Shown in pieces: positions 36,480 to 45,999 of a stretch of 48,989 nt of DNA. The position numbers and the translations under genes were made by a program. The notes under the pieces were generated by a model. It saw only the letters and a program-made list of their open reading frames with translations. It had not been told where the DNA came from and did not search any database. Position 1 is the stretch's first letter. Each line of letters begins with the position of its first letter. This DNA is from Fomitopsis serialis (lineage: Eukaryota > Basidiomycota > Agaricomycetes > Polyporales > Fomitopsidaceae): assembly GCF_022376445.1 (NCBI RefSeq), contig NW_025955257.1, forward strand, positions 1-48,989, in the 5' to 3' direction.

Positions 36480-37111
36480 GTCGGTCTTGATGGAGACCTG
36501 TCAAGCGACCTCCCTCATGTGCAGGCTGAGGGTAGCCGTCGTGTCGAGGTTTGGTGGAGATGTGTTTATGCTATAGACAAGGTTGCTGCGGTGTCATGGT
36601 TGTGCATCGCGTAGCCCAGGCATGTCAGACTACTACCTCACGTTGTTGTCGCTCGTTTGCTGGTACAGTCATTGTCTAGAGATTCACCTGGCTTGATAAG
36701 TACGACATGGGACACATCGACTGACGTGCAGTAGCCCTGCTCATCGGCCCTCGTCGACGAAGCTTGCCGGCTTATATGTATGACACTTCAACCACAATGA
36801 AGGTTCAATTCGTCAGGTAATGTACACGGATTGGATTGTATGCGATAAGCGAGAGAGCAGATGAGCGCGTCGGATAGCATGCAAAGTCAGAGCGATGAGA
36901 AAGCGGATTCGACGTGACATGTTTCGTGAAGGAGCGTGACGGGCGAGGCTCTAGAAAACACAACGCCTATGAGTCGTAATGTTATGCACAAGCGAGAATA
37001 GAAATAATGATAGCGATCAAACGCCAAAACCAAAGCAATCGGACGAAGAACGAAGATAGCCATGTGTTCAACAGCGTAATGCGAGTCTCGGGAAGGGGGA
37101 CTGGGCCCTGT
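36480..37111. other. Convergent 3' region between DUF6534 and DUF6593 genes
   Basis: 632 nt between convergent stop codons. AT-richer than the flanking exons; no gene or repeat seen. Presumably two 3' UTRs. Confidence 0.45.
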
Positions 37112-38004
37112 TCATGAAGTCCCTGAGGGGCGGCGGATGGTGTTTCGTAGGCTGGCGATGCTTCGTTTTGCGCGGCGGCCAAACCTGGACAAAGGATTCT
37201 TCTTCTGCGATCCGTAGACGTACTTCGTGATGCTGTACATGCGGTCGCGGAGACTGCTCAGGAGCAGGTAGCACACTGATATATGCTCATGTCAAAACAT
37301 GCCAACGGCGACGACCAAGGCCAGCTTACCTAGCATCTCCAACATTTCATCCTCGGGAAGATTTCCCAAGTCTAGGTAGTCTCCGCCCACGCGAGAGGAG
37401 GTGGCGGGCGCCAACTTTTTCTCCTCTGGCAGGTATACGTGATTTTGATACAGTCCACCAATGACTTCGTCGTCGTCGTCGAGAAGCTGTCACAGCTTAA
37501 GCTTTGATTGTGAATGTGCTGAACAGATCGACGTACCGAAAGACTGTCTGGTGTCATGCGCCATGTGTACTCATAACGAGTCGGCAGCAAGGTTTCGTCG
37601 GGACTGTCATATCGGCGGTTGTGTCAGAGAGTGACACGACGGAAAGGACCCTCAGGGTGAAGACGCGCGGCGTTGGACACTCACAGTATCTTCACGAACG
37701 CAGAGTCAAACAGCTCAATCGTCCCATTGATCTCATTATCCCCTATGCGAATATGGGAGGCAGTCGTCCCCTTCCAAGTAATCTCCGCTACGATGCGCCC
37801 CTCGCCGTCCTCGATGAAAGTCATGTGCTGATCGTTGGCGACATCGACGCGTGAACTGCTCGAGCTGGCCGTGCTCGTGCTGGACCATGTCCCCGATCGT
37901 TGGCGCTGAGGGCGGCAGGTGAGGGTCCGAAAGGCGACTGCGCCGGTGACCGCGTCGGTGATCGTGGTCTCGTACACGTCCGAAGACGCGAAGTGGAACA
38001 GCAT
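37112..38004 (-). CDS. DUF6593 domain protein
   Basis: Basidiomycete family of unknown function. Four exons, in order of translation: 37685-38004, 37537-37603, 37330-37486, 37112-37275; 235 residues. The N-terminal part has the family pattern of a beta-rich sheet with a stress-like tag: MLFHFASSDVYETTI, TFIEDGEGRIVAEITWKG, IRIGDNEINGTIELFD. It continues into a Tyr/Trp segment (TRYEYTWRM), an acidic turn (LLDDDDEVIGG), EEKKLAPATSSRVGGDYLDL, and a C-terminal helix plus basic tail (KNPLSRFGRRAKRS). I chose ATG 38004: the frame extends five codons upstream but has no ATG there. No signal peptide. It may be involved in surface or stress biology, but nothing in the sequence proves it. Confidence 0.84.
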
Positions 38005-39114
38005 GTCGACGTCAATCACAAGGCACAGGGTGGAGGTTGGGTGATGGAGGGCAGGGGTCGTGCAAGATATAGCGAACAGCGGCGTACGGGTTCGCTCGGT
38101 GGCATGTAACGTGCCTGTCTGGCCCTATATACTGCAGATAATGAAGAGGACCCATGCGAACGGGCGAGCATCCCCGGGACCTTCCTATGGAACGGTAAGC
38201 GAGGTCGATCATAAGGAGTTGCCTTATTGAAGCACAAACACTGTGCTCACAATGGATAAAGTGGCAAGTCCGATGACTAATCAGTTCCATAAGACGTTCC
38301 TTTGCCCCAGATAATCATTCAGAAAATACGACATTTTCGCACCCTCCTTCTGGATCGACGCGTATGGGACAAGTTGGCATCGAGGACAATGGGCACAGTC
38401 GCGTGTGGAGGAGCCCGAAACGACGAACTATAGGCAGGTATATATGTTGTCGAGCGAAACAATAAGCATCGGGAGCGTGGGTAATCGACAGCTGTCAGGG
38501 CGCCTACGAGCATCTTCGCACCTGCCATTTGTGGTCTCTCCTTTGTTCACGCTTTCGTCGACGGTGCCTCGTGACGGGTACTGTCCGGGCCTCAGTCCAG
38601 CTCGCAGGTGTTACACTGACGGTCTAGGCGGATGCTCGGATATCGAGGACCGACTCGAAGGCTTCAAACCCGTGAAGGGAAGCAGCGATACTGAACTCCC
38701 GGGCCATCCACCCATAGCCGGACAGCCGCCCGTCAGAACGCCGGGGCGTTAGCGCATTTTGAATTCCTATTCGCCCATAAGTGCAGGCCTGTGATGAAAC
38801 GAAGCCATTCCAGGTGGGCTGCGGGGGAAGCAGACGTCGGAGGTGTATGCCGGCTCGACAGGTCACCGGTGCACCAAGCGCGACTGTAAGGTCATCTCGC
38901 TGTCCTGAAATGGTCAAGTTCCGGCACCCTATAATGAGTCGGATGATGACCCCACTCTAAGTGCGGGGCCCCGCACTGTGAAGCGCTCGACCTCGAATCA
39001 TCGACCTCATCCCGACGAACTGCTCAAAGGACGAAGACTGTCGTGATGGTGCTCAGAGGTGCGATAGGCCATTTGTGCCGGACTACCTCTAAGAGCTAAT
39101 ATTGTACAGAGGTT
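38005..39114. other. Divergent promoter region between DUF6593 and acyl-CoA synthetase genes
   Basis: 1.1 kb between two divergent starts. No gene I can support; open frames such as 38405-38752 lack any family pattern. TATA-like sequence occurs at 38126-38131 (minus-strand gene) and at about 38439-38446. Confidence 0.45.
38125..38132 (-). promoter_or_regulatory. TATA-like box of the DUF6593 gene
   Basis: The minus strand reads GTATATAG about 121-128 nt upstream of the ATG at 38004. The position is plausible for a fungal core promoter; no other evidence. Confidence 0.3.
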
Positions 39115-41807
39115 ATGAGGTCTTTCCGTCCCACGCCGGAAAGCCTTCCGCCACCAGAGGTCCTCTACAGACCCCGACTTCCCTTAGGTGTCCGTGTGTA
39201 CAGACAGCCATTGGTATGTGGGTTCTCGTGTTCTATACAGCAAGATCTCATGAATGGACACCGGCAGAATCCATTGATATTTCTGCTGAAAGCTGCACAA
39301 TTATATCCGCAAAAACTTGCCATAGCGCACCCGGACGTCCCACACCCTGTGTTCTATTCATATGAAGTCTGGTCAGTCCCACCGAATGAACCAATGTTAG
39401 CCAGATCTGACTTCCTGAGGCCGTTACACAGGGCTCAGCGCACACAGAATTTAGCATATGCTCTGATACGTGCTGGGGTACAACCGGGCGACCGTGTCGC
39501 GGTCATTGCCCCAAACTCGTGAGTCCACGGTCATATTTCACAAAATCACAGAGCCTTGACATACTTTCAGACCACTCATAGCCGGTGCGTGATCGTGTAC
39601 CAACACCAGCGTCGTTACTTACCCCTGAGCCCCCCGGGCACACATACCTGCAGATGCATACCAGGGCGTCCTCGCCGCCAGAGCTGTCATATGCCCAATC
39701 AACACGCGTTTGACACAACAAGAAGTCGCTTACATCCTCGATCACAGTGGTGCCAAGATAATCCTCGTAGATCATGAATATGCCCACGTTGTCCAGGGCG
39801 CGCAAGCGCAAGTCATTGTAGCGAATGATACGGGGAAGCCTGGGGATCCATACGAGGACTTCTTGAGTGCTGGGAGGAAGTTCAGCAGAGAGAGGGGATG
39901 GCCTGGTTTGGAGTGGGAAGCGGACGAGGAAGCACCGGCTGCCTTGTGCTATACGTGAGTATGCACCGTGTAGCGAATGGTACAGCACTCATGCATTTGT
40001 ACAGATCTGGAACCACGGGTCGAGTGAGTGCATGTCCAGGGAACAACTATACATTCCACAACTAACGGGTGAACAAATCAAGCCAAAAGGCGTCGTCACG
40101 ACACTGCGAGGTAAATGCTACTCCAACGATCAGTGCGCAGCGGTCAAATTGACGTTCGCAGGTTCGTACCTCGCGGCCGTCGCAAACGCCTATGAAACAA
40201 GGTGAGTGCGCCAATTGACCGCATGGCCTGCTCACAGCATGTTGAAGGATGGACCGTGACTCCACGTATCTCTGGTAGTTGCACATATCGGCTTCTTCGT
40301 ATAGCCGCAGCTGACGTGCTGTTGCGTAGGATTCTCCCTATGTTCCATGCGTCCGGCTGGACGTATCCCTGGGCAGTGATACTTGCTTCCGCGTTGCAGG
40401 TATGTCTTATGCAAGGAGGGCCAATCAATATCTCACCAATGACTGTATTCAATCAAACCCAGATCACGGCGCGAACAGTGTCATATCCCCTCATCTGGAA
40501 GCATTTGCTGCACTCCGGTGTCACCCACTATTGCGGAGCTCCCACCGTACAGGTAGTGTACACGAGTTGCGAAGCTCGGCATAATCCGCTCACTCGCGTC
40601 GTAAATGTCTTAGATTGGACTGGTGAATGCACCGCAAGCGAGGGCACTCGACAAACCCGTGGTGGCTATCATCGCAGGCTCAGCGCCGACCGCGCACTTG
40701 CTCGGCGAACTAGAGAAGAGAAACTTCCGCCCCGTACACGTCTACGGGTTGACGTGAGTCATCTTTCCCATGCTAGAGGCATGTTACTTACATGTTTGAT
40801 GAACTGGACAGCGAGGTAAGGAGTCTTAGCGTACCTTACGCATTTTTTGATCTGACTCTCTCGGTGCGTTTCGTTGGGCAGACGTATGGCCCCTTTACGC
40901 GCTGCTATGACCAGCCTGCGTGGGCCTCTCTTTCCCCCGACGACCGTGCGAGATCCATGGCGCGACAAGGACTCGCGTTTGCCACATCGGACGATGCCCG
41001 CGTCGTCTATCCACTGAAGGAAGGCGAAGATCCATATGCGGACACGGAGCTCGTGGACGTGCCCAAAGATGGGAAGACTGTAGGGGAAGTTGTCGTGCGC
41101 GGTAACATCGTCATGAAAGAGGTAAGTGGGGCCTTGCGTGTGATTGTGAGGTTAGAGCAGTGATCTGGTGTGCCGTAGTATTTCAGGGACTCCGAGGCGA
41201 CAAGAAAGGCGTTTCGGGGCGGACACTTCGGCACGGGCGACTTGGCAGTATGGTATCCTGACGGTTACGTCTCCGTCCAAGACAGGAGCAAGGACATCAT
41301 CATATCGGGTGGCGAGGTGAGTCTAAATAGCGCTAACAGGATTGGCCCTCACAAGGGAACATGGCACCTGTGCAGAATGCGTCAAGCCTCGCAATAGAGC
41401 AAGGCCAGTTGAACAGTTGAACACAGATCCTCGGGACCGACGCTGATGTCATCGCGCGTACAGAGCTTGCCAGCCATCCGGACGCCTTGGAGGTCGCAGT
41501 TGTAGCTCGGCCGCATCCTCGATGGGGCGAGCGCGCCATGGCATTCGTGATTCTACACCCTCAACGCGCATCAAAGTGGATAGGGCGACACGCCGATTTC
41601 GAAGAGGACTTGAAGAAGCACGCACGCACTCGTTTGCCAGGCTTTGCGTGTCCGGAATGGGTCGCAGTCGTCGATGATCTTCCCGTGAGTTACTTTCGGA
41701 TTCGTCTTGCAGAAAGTAGTCGGTGTTGATCAATGTTGACTGTCCAGAAAACGTCGACCGGGAAGATTCAGAAAGTAGTCCTGCGTAAGACGGTGGCGAA
41801 GCTTTGA
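39115..41807 (+). CDS. AMP-binding acyl-CoA synthetase (fatty acid-CoA ligase family)
   Basis: ANL-superfamily enzyme that activates a carboxylic acid with ATP to an acyl-adenylate and then to acyl-CoA. Eighteen exons give 569 residues: 39115-39213, 39268-39371, 39432-39518, 39571-39584, 39654-39954, 40005-40023, 40083-40110, 40162-40201, 40248-40274, 40330-40399, 40463-40552, 40614-40753, 40812-40815, 40882-41121, 41179-41316, 41376-41403, 41464-41684, 41748-41807. Motifs: the P-loop TSGTTGRPKG (202-211, split by an intron), ILPMFHASGW, HYCGAPTVQ, GLTETYGPFTR (about 338-348), GDLAVWYPDGYVSVQDRSKDI (in part), and the catalytic-lysine motif KTSTGKIQK (about 551-559). Exon 13 has only 4 nt; intron 16 (41404-41463) is GC-AG. 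The C-terminus VAKL resembles a weak peroxisomal tripeptide (AKL). Substrate chain length cannot be read. Confidence 0.93.
40812..40815 (+). other. 4-nt micro-exon of the acyl-CoA synthetase gene
   Basis: CGAG lies between a CAG acceptor (40809-40811) and a GTAAGG donor (40816-40821). It completes the Thr codon and supplies the Glu of GLTETYGP. The adjoining introns are 58 nt (40754-40811) and 66 nt (40816-40881). Joining exon 12 directly to exon 14 breaks the frame. Confidence 0.8.
41404..41463 (+). other. GC-AG intron of the acyl-CoA synthetase gene
   Basis: The donor reads AAG|GCCAGT and the acceptor TACAG|AGC. The 60-nt intron joins AIEQ to ELASHPDALEV, restoring the family sequence. No GT donor in this stretch does so. 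Confidence 0.75.
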
Positions 41808-42170
41808 ATTTGGCAATTTACGGACAAACCATGCGTTCCAATGATCATAATAGCCATTCGTAAAAATGAGAGAGGTGGTGGCGACCGTTTCGCGCCGAGT
41901 AACGCGCACGTGTTTTAAGTGTGACTGGGAGCGCGCGTGACCAGAAGCGCCGGTAGGTGGCGCCCTGTTTATACGTCTTTGGACGCTGTTTCTTGTTCCA
42001 AACCATCCCGGCGTCAGCGACGACGACGACGACATCCGACACGACGACGAATTCTTGCTCTTTCCTCCCCGTCGCCGCGCGTGGCTCTCTCGTGGTGCTT
42101 CAGCGGCTCTCAACGTGGCTTGCAAACACCCCTAGTCGAAATCAAGTCGAACTTGTCGTAATCCGCGGGT
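41808..42170. other. Intergenic region: synthetase 3' end and kinase promoter
   Basis: 363 nt. Contains a short (CGA)5 repeat at 42018-42033 and CGACGACGA at 42042-42050, in the probable 5' UTR of the kinase gene. No TATA box seen. Confidence 0.4.
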
Positions 42171-45100
42171 ATGGCCCAACGGCAGCGCGTACATTCTAGA
42201 GTTACTTCCGTACCAGACGCCGCCCACCTCCTCCGCAAGAACCTCAAAACGCGACGCGCTATCGGCTCGCGTAGACGCGTCACTTACGCCAACCCTTATA
42301 TCTCCCCCAGTTCCAGCTCTCACGGCCGTGGCCCGTCCAGCTCCCCTCCCCAATCTCCACGCCAGGTGTTGGTCCCAGTACAGTTCAATCTGCGCAGGCT
42401 GCCTTCGCGCTCGTTTGGCGAGAAGGATAGGATGCGCCATGAGGTGGAGACTTACCACCGTAGCCTTACTGGCACGAAGCGGAAACGCATCGTGAGCGGT
42501 GCAGAGAACACAGCCAGTGTACGCGGTTCGCGCGGAAGTAGGGTTAAACGGCGCAAAGCTACACACAACTCAAGTGACGATGAGATCACCAGCGGTATGG
42601 ACGTAGACGATCAGTCTCGTTGGGAAGCTTCGGACAATTCCGAAGACGAACAGGACCTGGATTCATGTGAGGAAACGTGTTTATCGTGCATTGTCACCTC
42701 CTAACCCCTTTTCAGCCGATAATTTCCTCATCGACGACGCCCACCCCAGGCAACTCTTGCGTCTGCGCAAGGACGAGCTTGTTCGTCTTTACGTCGCCGC
42801 CGGGCTCTCCGAAGACGCGGAACTTCTGACGAAGCCCGAAATTGTCGATTGCATCGTTGCCGCCCGTGATGACGTTGCGGAGCTACCTCCTTCGTCTCCC
42901 CCGACAGCCATCGACAGTGGCTCTAGTGATTATTCTTCCGATGGTGGGAGCGTTGCTGGAGGGGAGGAAACGGACTTCATAGGTCGGGCACGAAACGGAC
43001 TGAGGAGACGAGCGACTATGGCGGACCTGAGCCATAGCTCGCGCCCACGCCCCTCAGATAGATGCCTATCACTGGGCCAAATTGATCCTGATGCTTATGC
43101 TGCGAAGCGTGCCAAATATAACGGCATCGTTGGAACCGTACGCGCTGGAGGGCCTTCGACACGGCGGTAAGCACTATCGCCGTTCTTGCAGAGGCATCAC
43201 CTGAGGTCTTCATTTACAGGCGAGGAATGAGCAATGCCAGCTCCCTTCGGTCTTCTCCCACTTCGTCAGCTGCTGCATCCCTTCCATCACCTCCTGCTAC
43301 ACGACTGCGATCCCGCAAGTCGTCTCACGAGGAGAAGCCGTCTACACCTTCGTCAAACCATAGCAAGGGCCGCGGCAAAGGCAAGCAAGTCGAGTTTAGC
43401 GACAGCGTCCAAATCCGCGAGGCGAAAGACCCTCAACCCTTTGATGATGAAAGCGATTTGACCGATTTGACGGAAATCGAGGAGTCAATCGCTGCTACGT
43501 CGCCCAGTCCACGGCGTTTACGGAGCAAGGGCGAGAGGCCACGAGTGGTGAGCCGCAAGGGCAAGGAGAAGGCGCATGATGGTGCCCTCGACTCAGGTAA
43601 ACGGGTCACACCTATGCGGAAGGCGAAGAAAAACGTTGGTTCCTTGGCCGAGGAAGACGACGACGAGGCAGAGGACGATGAAGACCAGCTAGAGAGCGAT
43701 GCAGAGCAGGAGGAAGAGGAAGACCAACTAGCGTCGCCGTCACCACTGCGAACTCCTGTCAAACGACGCCTACGCCCACGACGGATTCAGACGCATACAC
43801 CGCCTAGTGATGGCGATGATGAGCAAAGTGCGGATGAGGACGTAGAGGAGAGCATTGATGGTGAGGAGTCGAGTGAGGACGACGATGCCACCATCGCCGG
43901 GGATGAGTCGGTGGAGGAGGAGCCCCCTGTCGAGCCACGGGTACTGAGGAGCGGCAAGGTGGTTGCCGAGGAAGACGAGGAGTCTCTCGGTGATGAGGAT
44001 GAGGACGACGAGGATGAAGAAGAAGACGACGATTACCGTGACTCCGCTGCTGAAGAGGTCGACGTCGACGCTGATGGTGAGGCTGAGGGAGGCGAGGAGA
44101 TCGAGGAGTCGATGGATGACGATAGTGAGTTTCCTTCCTGCGCGTGGTGGCGCGTTCATATTGATTCATGTTGTCCCAGTCGATCTCACTATTGCAACGA
44201 CAAAGACACTCGTTCGTCTTCGCCGAGATGACCTCGTGCGGTTATGCGAGACTCGCGACATCGAAGCGTCTGGCACCAAGCCACAGCTCGCTGAGGCGCT
44301 TCTACAATGGCGGGACAAGCACTGTAGCTCGCCATCATCGACGGGTACCGTAAGACCTCCCTCCACCATGAAACCTCGCGTGAATGGCAAGCGGAAAAGC
44401 GCAAGCAAGAGCAATAGCCCGCCTGTCCTTGACCGCTCAGATCGAGTCCACCTCGACGAGCCTCGGACGCCACCAGTGTCCGGGCGGACAAAGGCCACTG
44501 AGCCTGAGTTGGAGCTCGATCTAGAGAGCTTGGGGCTGGAGGACAGGGAGATTCCACCAGACAAGTTGACGAAGCTCGAGAAGATCGGTAGCGGCGGCTT
44601 CAAGGACGTCTTTATTGGTAAATTCAAGGGTCGCAAGGTCGCGATTGCTGAGTTCCGTGGCCAGCTAAGCGAGAGTGAGTGTCGGCTTCGTCTTAGTTGC
44701 GTCTCGCATTCTTATCGCTGCGAAGTGGACATCAAGGAGCTGAAGCTGCTGGGTGATTTCGACCACCCGAACATCGTCAAATTCGTACGTGGTCCCCATC
44801 TGTCTCCTATACTCGCATCTAACACGTCGGACAGCTCGGTGTGAGCATTCCGGAGAATACGAAGGAGACTCCTGTCATGATTGTTAGCGAGCTTTGCTCT
44901 AACGGCGACCTATTCGACTACGTCCGCAACGTCAACCCTCCTTCATTGTATAGAGTGGTGAGTGTTCACCGGGTTGCCTATGTGCGCTGATGTGAACGCT
45001 CCTTTCAAGTTGTCCATCATGCTGGACATCGCTAGAGGACTAGAGTATCTTCACACACGGAAACCGTCGGTCATTCATAGAGACTGCAAATCGTCGAATA

Positions 45101-45635
45101 TCCTTATCACCTCAAGGGGCGTCGCCAAGATCACAGACTTCGGGCTGGCTAAGGTCAAGCAATCCACTCGGTCTATGGTTCGCAGCTTGGTGGGGACGGT
45201 CAACTGGCAAGCCCCAGAGCTCTGGCACCCGCATCCGAAGTACAACCACAAGGTTGACGTCTTCTCATGCGCGATGGTCTTCTGGGAAATGCTCCAATGG
45301 CATGTACCGAACAAGAAATTCCCGTGGGAGGTAAGCCCGTATGGCCACGCATATCAGTGCTGCGATTGAACTGTTCGTGTAGGGTATGAACGAACATGCT
45401 ATCTATGATATCGTAGGTCATAAGCGTCAAAGGTAACAGACTCCCCTTCGTGGCGTGGACGAGTGAGTGCTCACATCGTTTATTCGACAGGCCTTCCATT
45501 AGCGGGCTGCGAAAGCACTGGTGTCCCGAGATCGTTGATCTTATGGAGCGGATGTGGGCTCACGAGCCCAATGAGCGTCCGACGATGGCGGAAGTCGTTG
45601 AGGAGCTGGAAGATCTCGTTCGCAAGTATCGCTAG
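42171..45635 (+). CDS. SAP-module protein kinase, TKL-like, with WNK-like lysine placement
   Basis: Probable nuclear kinase of 1014 residues. Nine exons: 42171-42666, 42716-43166, 43220-44124, 44180-44674, 44726-44784, 44835-44957, 45010-45330, 45383-45432, 45491-45635. A basic N-terminus with nuclear-type clusters (KRKR, KRRK) precedes a SAP-like module (RQLLRLRKDELVRLYVAAGL, about 175-210). Long acidic and basic low-complexity stretches follow. A second SAP-like module (LVRLRRDDLVRLCETRDI, about 625-655) precedes the kinase domain (about 745-1010). Seen: glycine loop GSGGFKDVF, helix-C Glu in IKELKLLGDFDHPNIV, HRDCKSSN (Asp at about 868), DFG (about 886), APELW. The beta-3 position reads VAIAEF, with Ala (about 774) instead of Lys, while Lys (about 759) sits in the glycine loop. 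Likely DNA- or chromatin-bound serine/threonine kinase; activity is not proven. Confidence 0.9.
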
Positions 45636-45999
45636 CGCCTCTGCATCTTGCTGCTATCATCTGTTGGACTGGGTCTCGGTGCGCCTTCATCTTATCCCAT
45701 CTCTCCATGGACTGTTGGATCCAGCTGTGGTGCTACACGTATGTATTGGTTGTGACCAGCTACGATTTCGCGCGTATTTGGCGGAAGTCACCCCGCATTG
45801 TACAAAACTTATGCTCACACTACTCATACGTTATGTCGCACTATACGCATTGCTTTGTCATGCATCATTGCCTCCATTGTCATCATCATCATCATCATCA
45901 TTGTACCGTAGCATACATATTTCTTCATTGCAATCAAAGACTTGTACATTGTAAGGATCTTGCGAGGTTCTCGGTTGTCGGCGACCATATCGGTCGAAA
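45636..45999. other. Convergent 3' region between kinase and DUF6535 genes
   Basis: 364 nt, AT-richer, holding the two 3' ends and a (CAT)7 microsatellite. No gene seen. Confidence 0.45.
45881..45901. repeat. (CAT)7 microsatellite
   Basis: Seven perfect CAT units in the presumed 3' UTR of the kinase gene. Likely length-polymorphic between strains. Confidence 0.85.

Noticed and set aside
35000..39114. DUF6534 and DUF6593 genes as a functional pair
   Set aside because: They are merely convergent neighbours; nothing in sequence or orientation indicates co-regulation.
40024..40082. Reading through the intron that splits the synthetase P-loop
   Set aside because: It interrupts TSGTTGRPKG, and both ends are good splice sites; splicing restores the conserved motif.
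43433..44169. Long antisense open frames opposite the kinase gene
   Set aside because: Shadows of the acidic GAG/GAC-rich repeats; the antisense text is low-complexity Ser, Pro, His or Val and has no motif.
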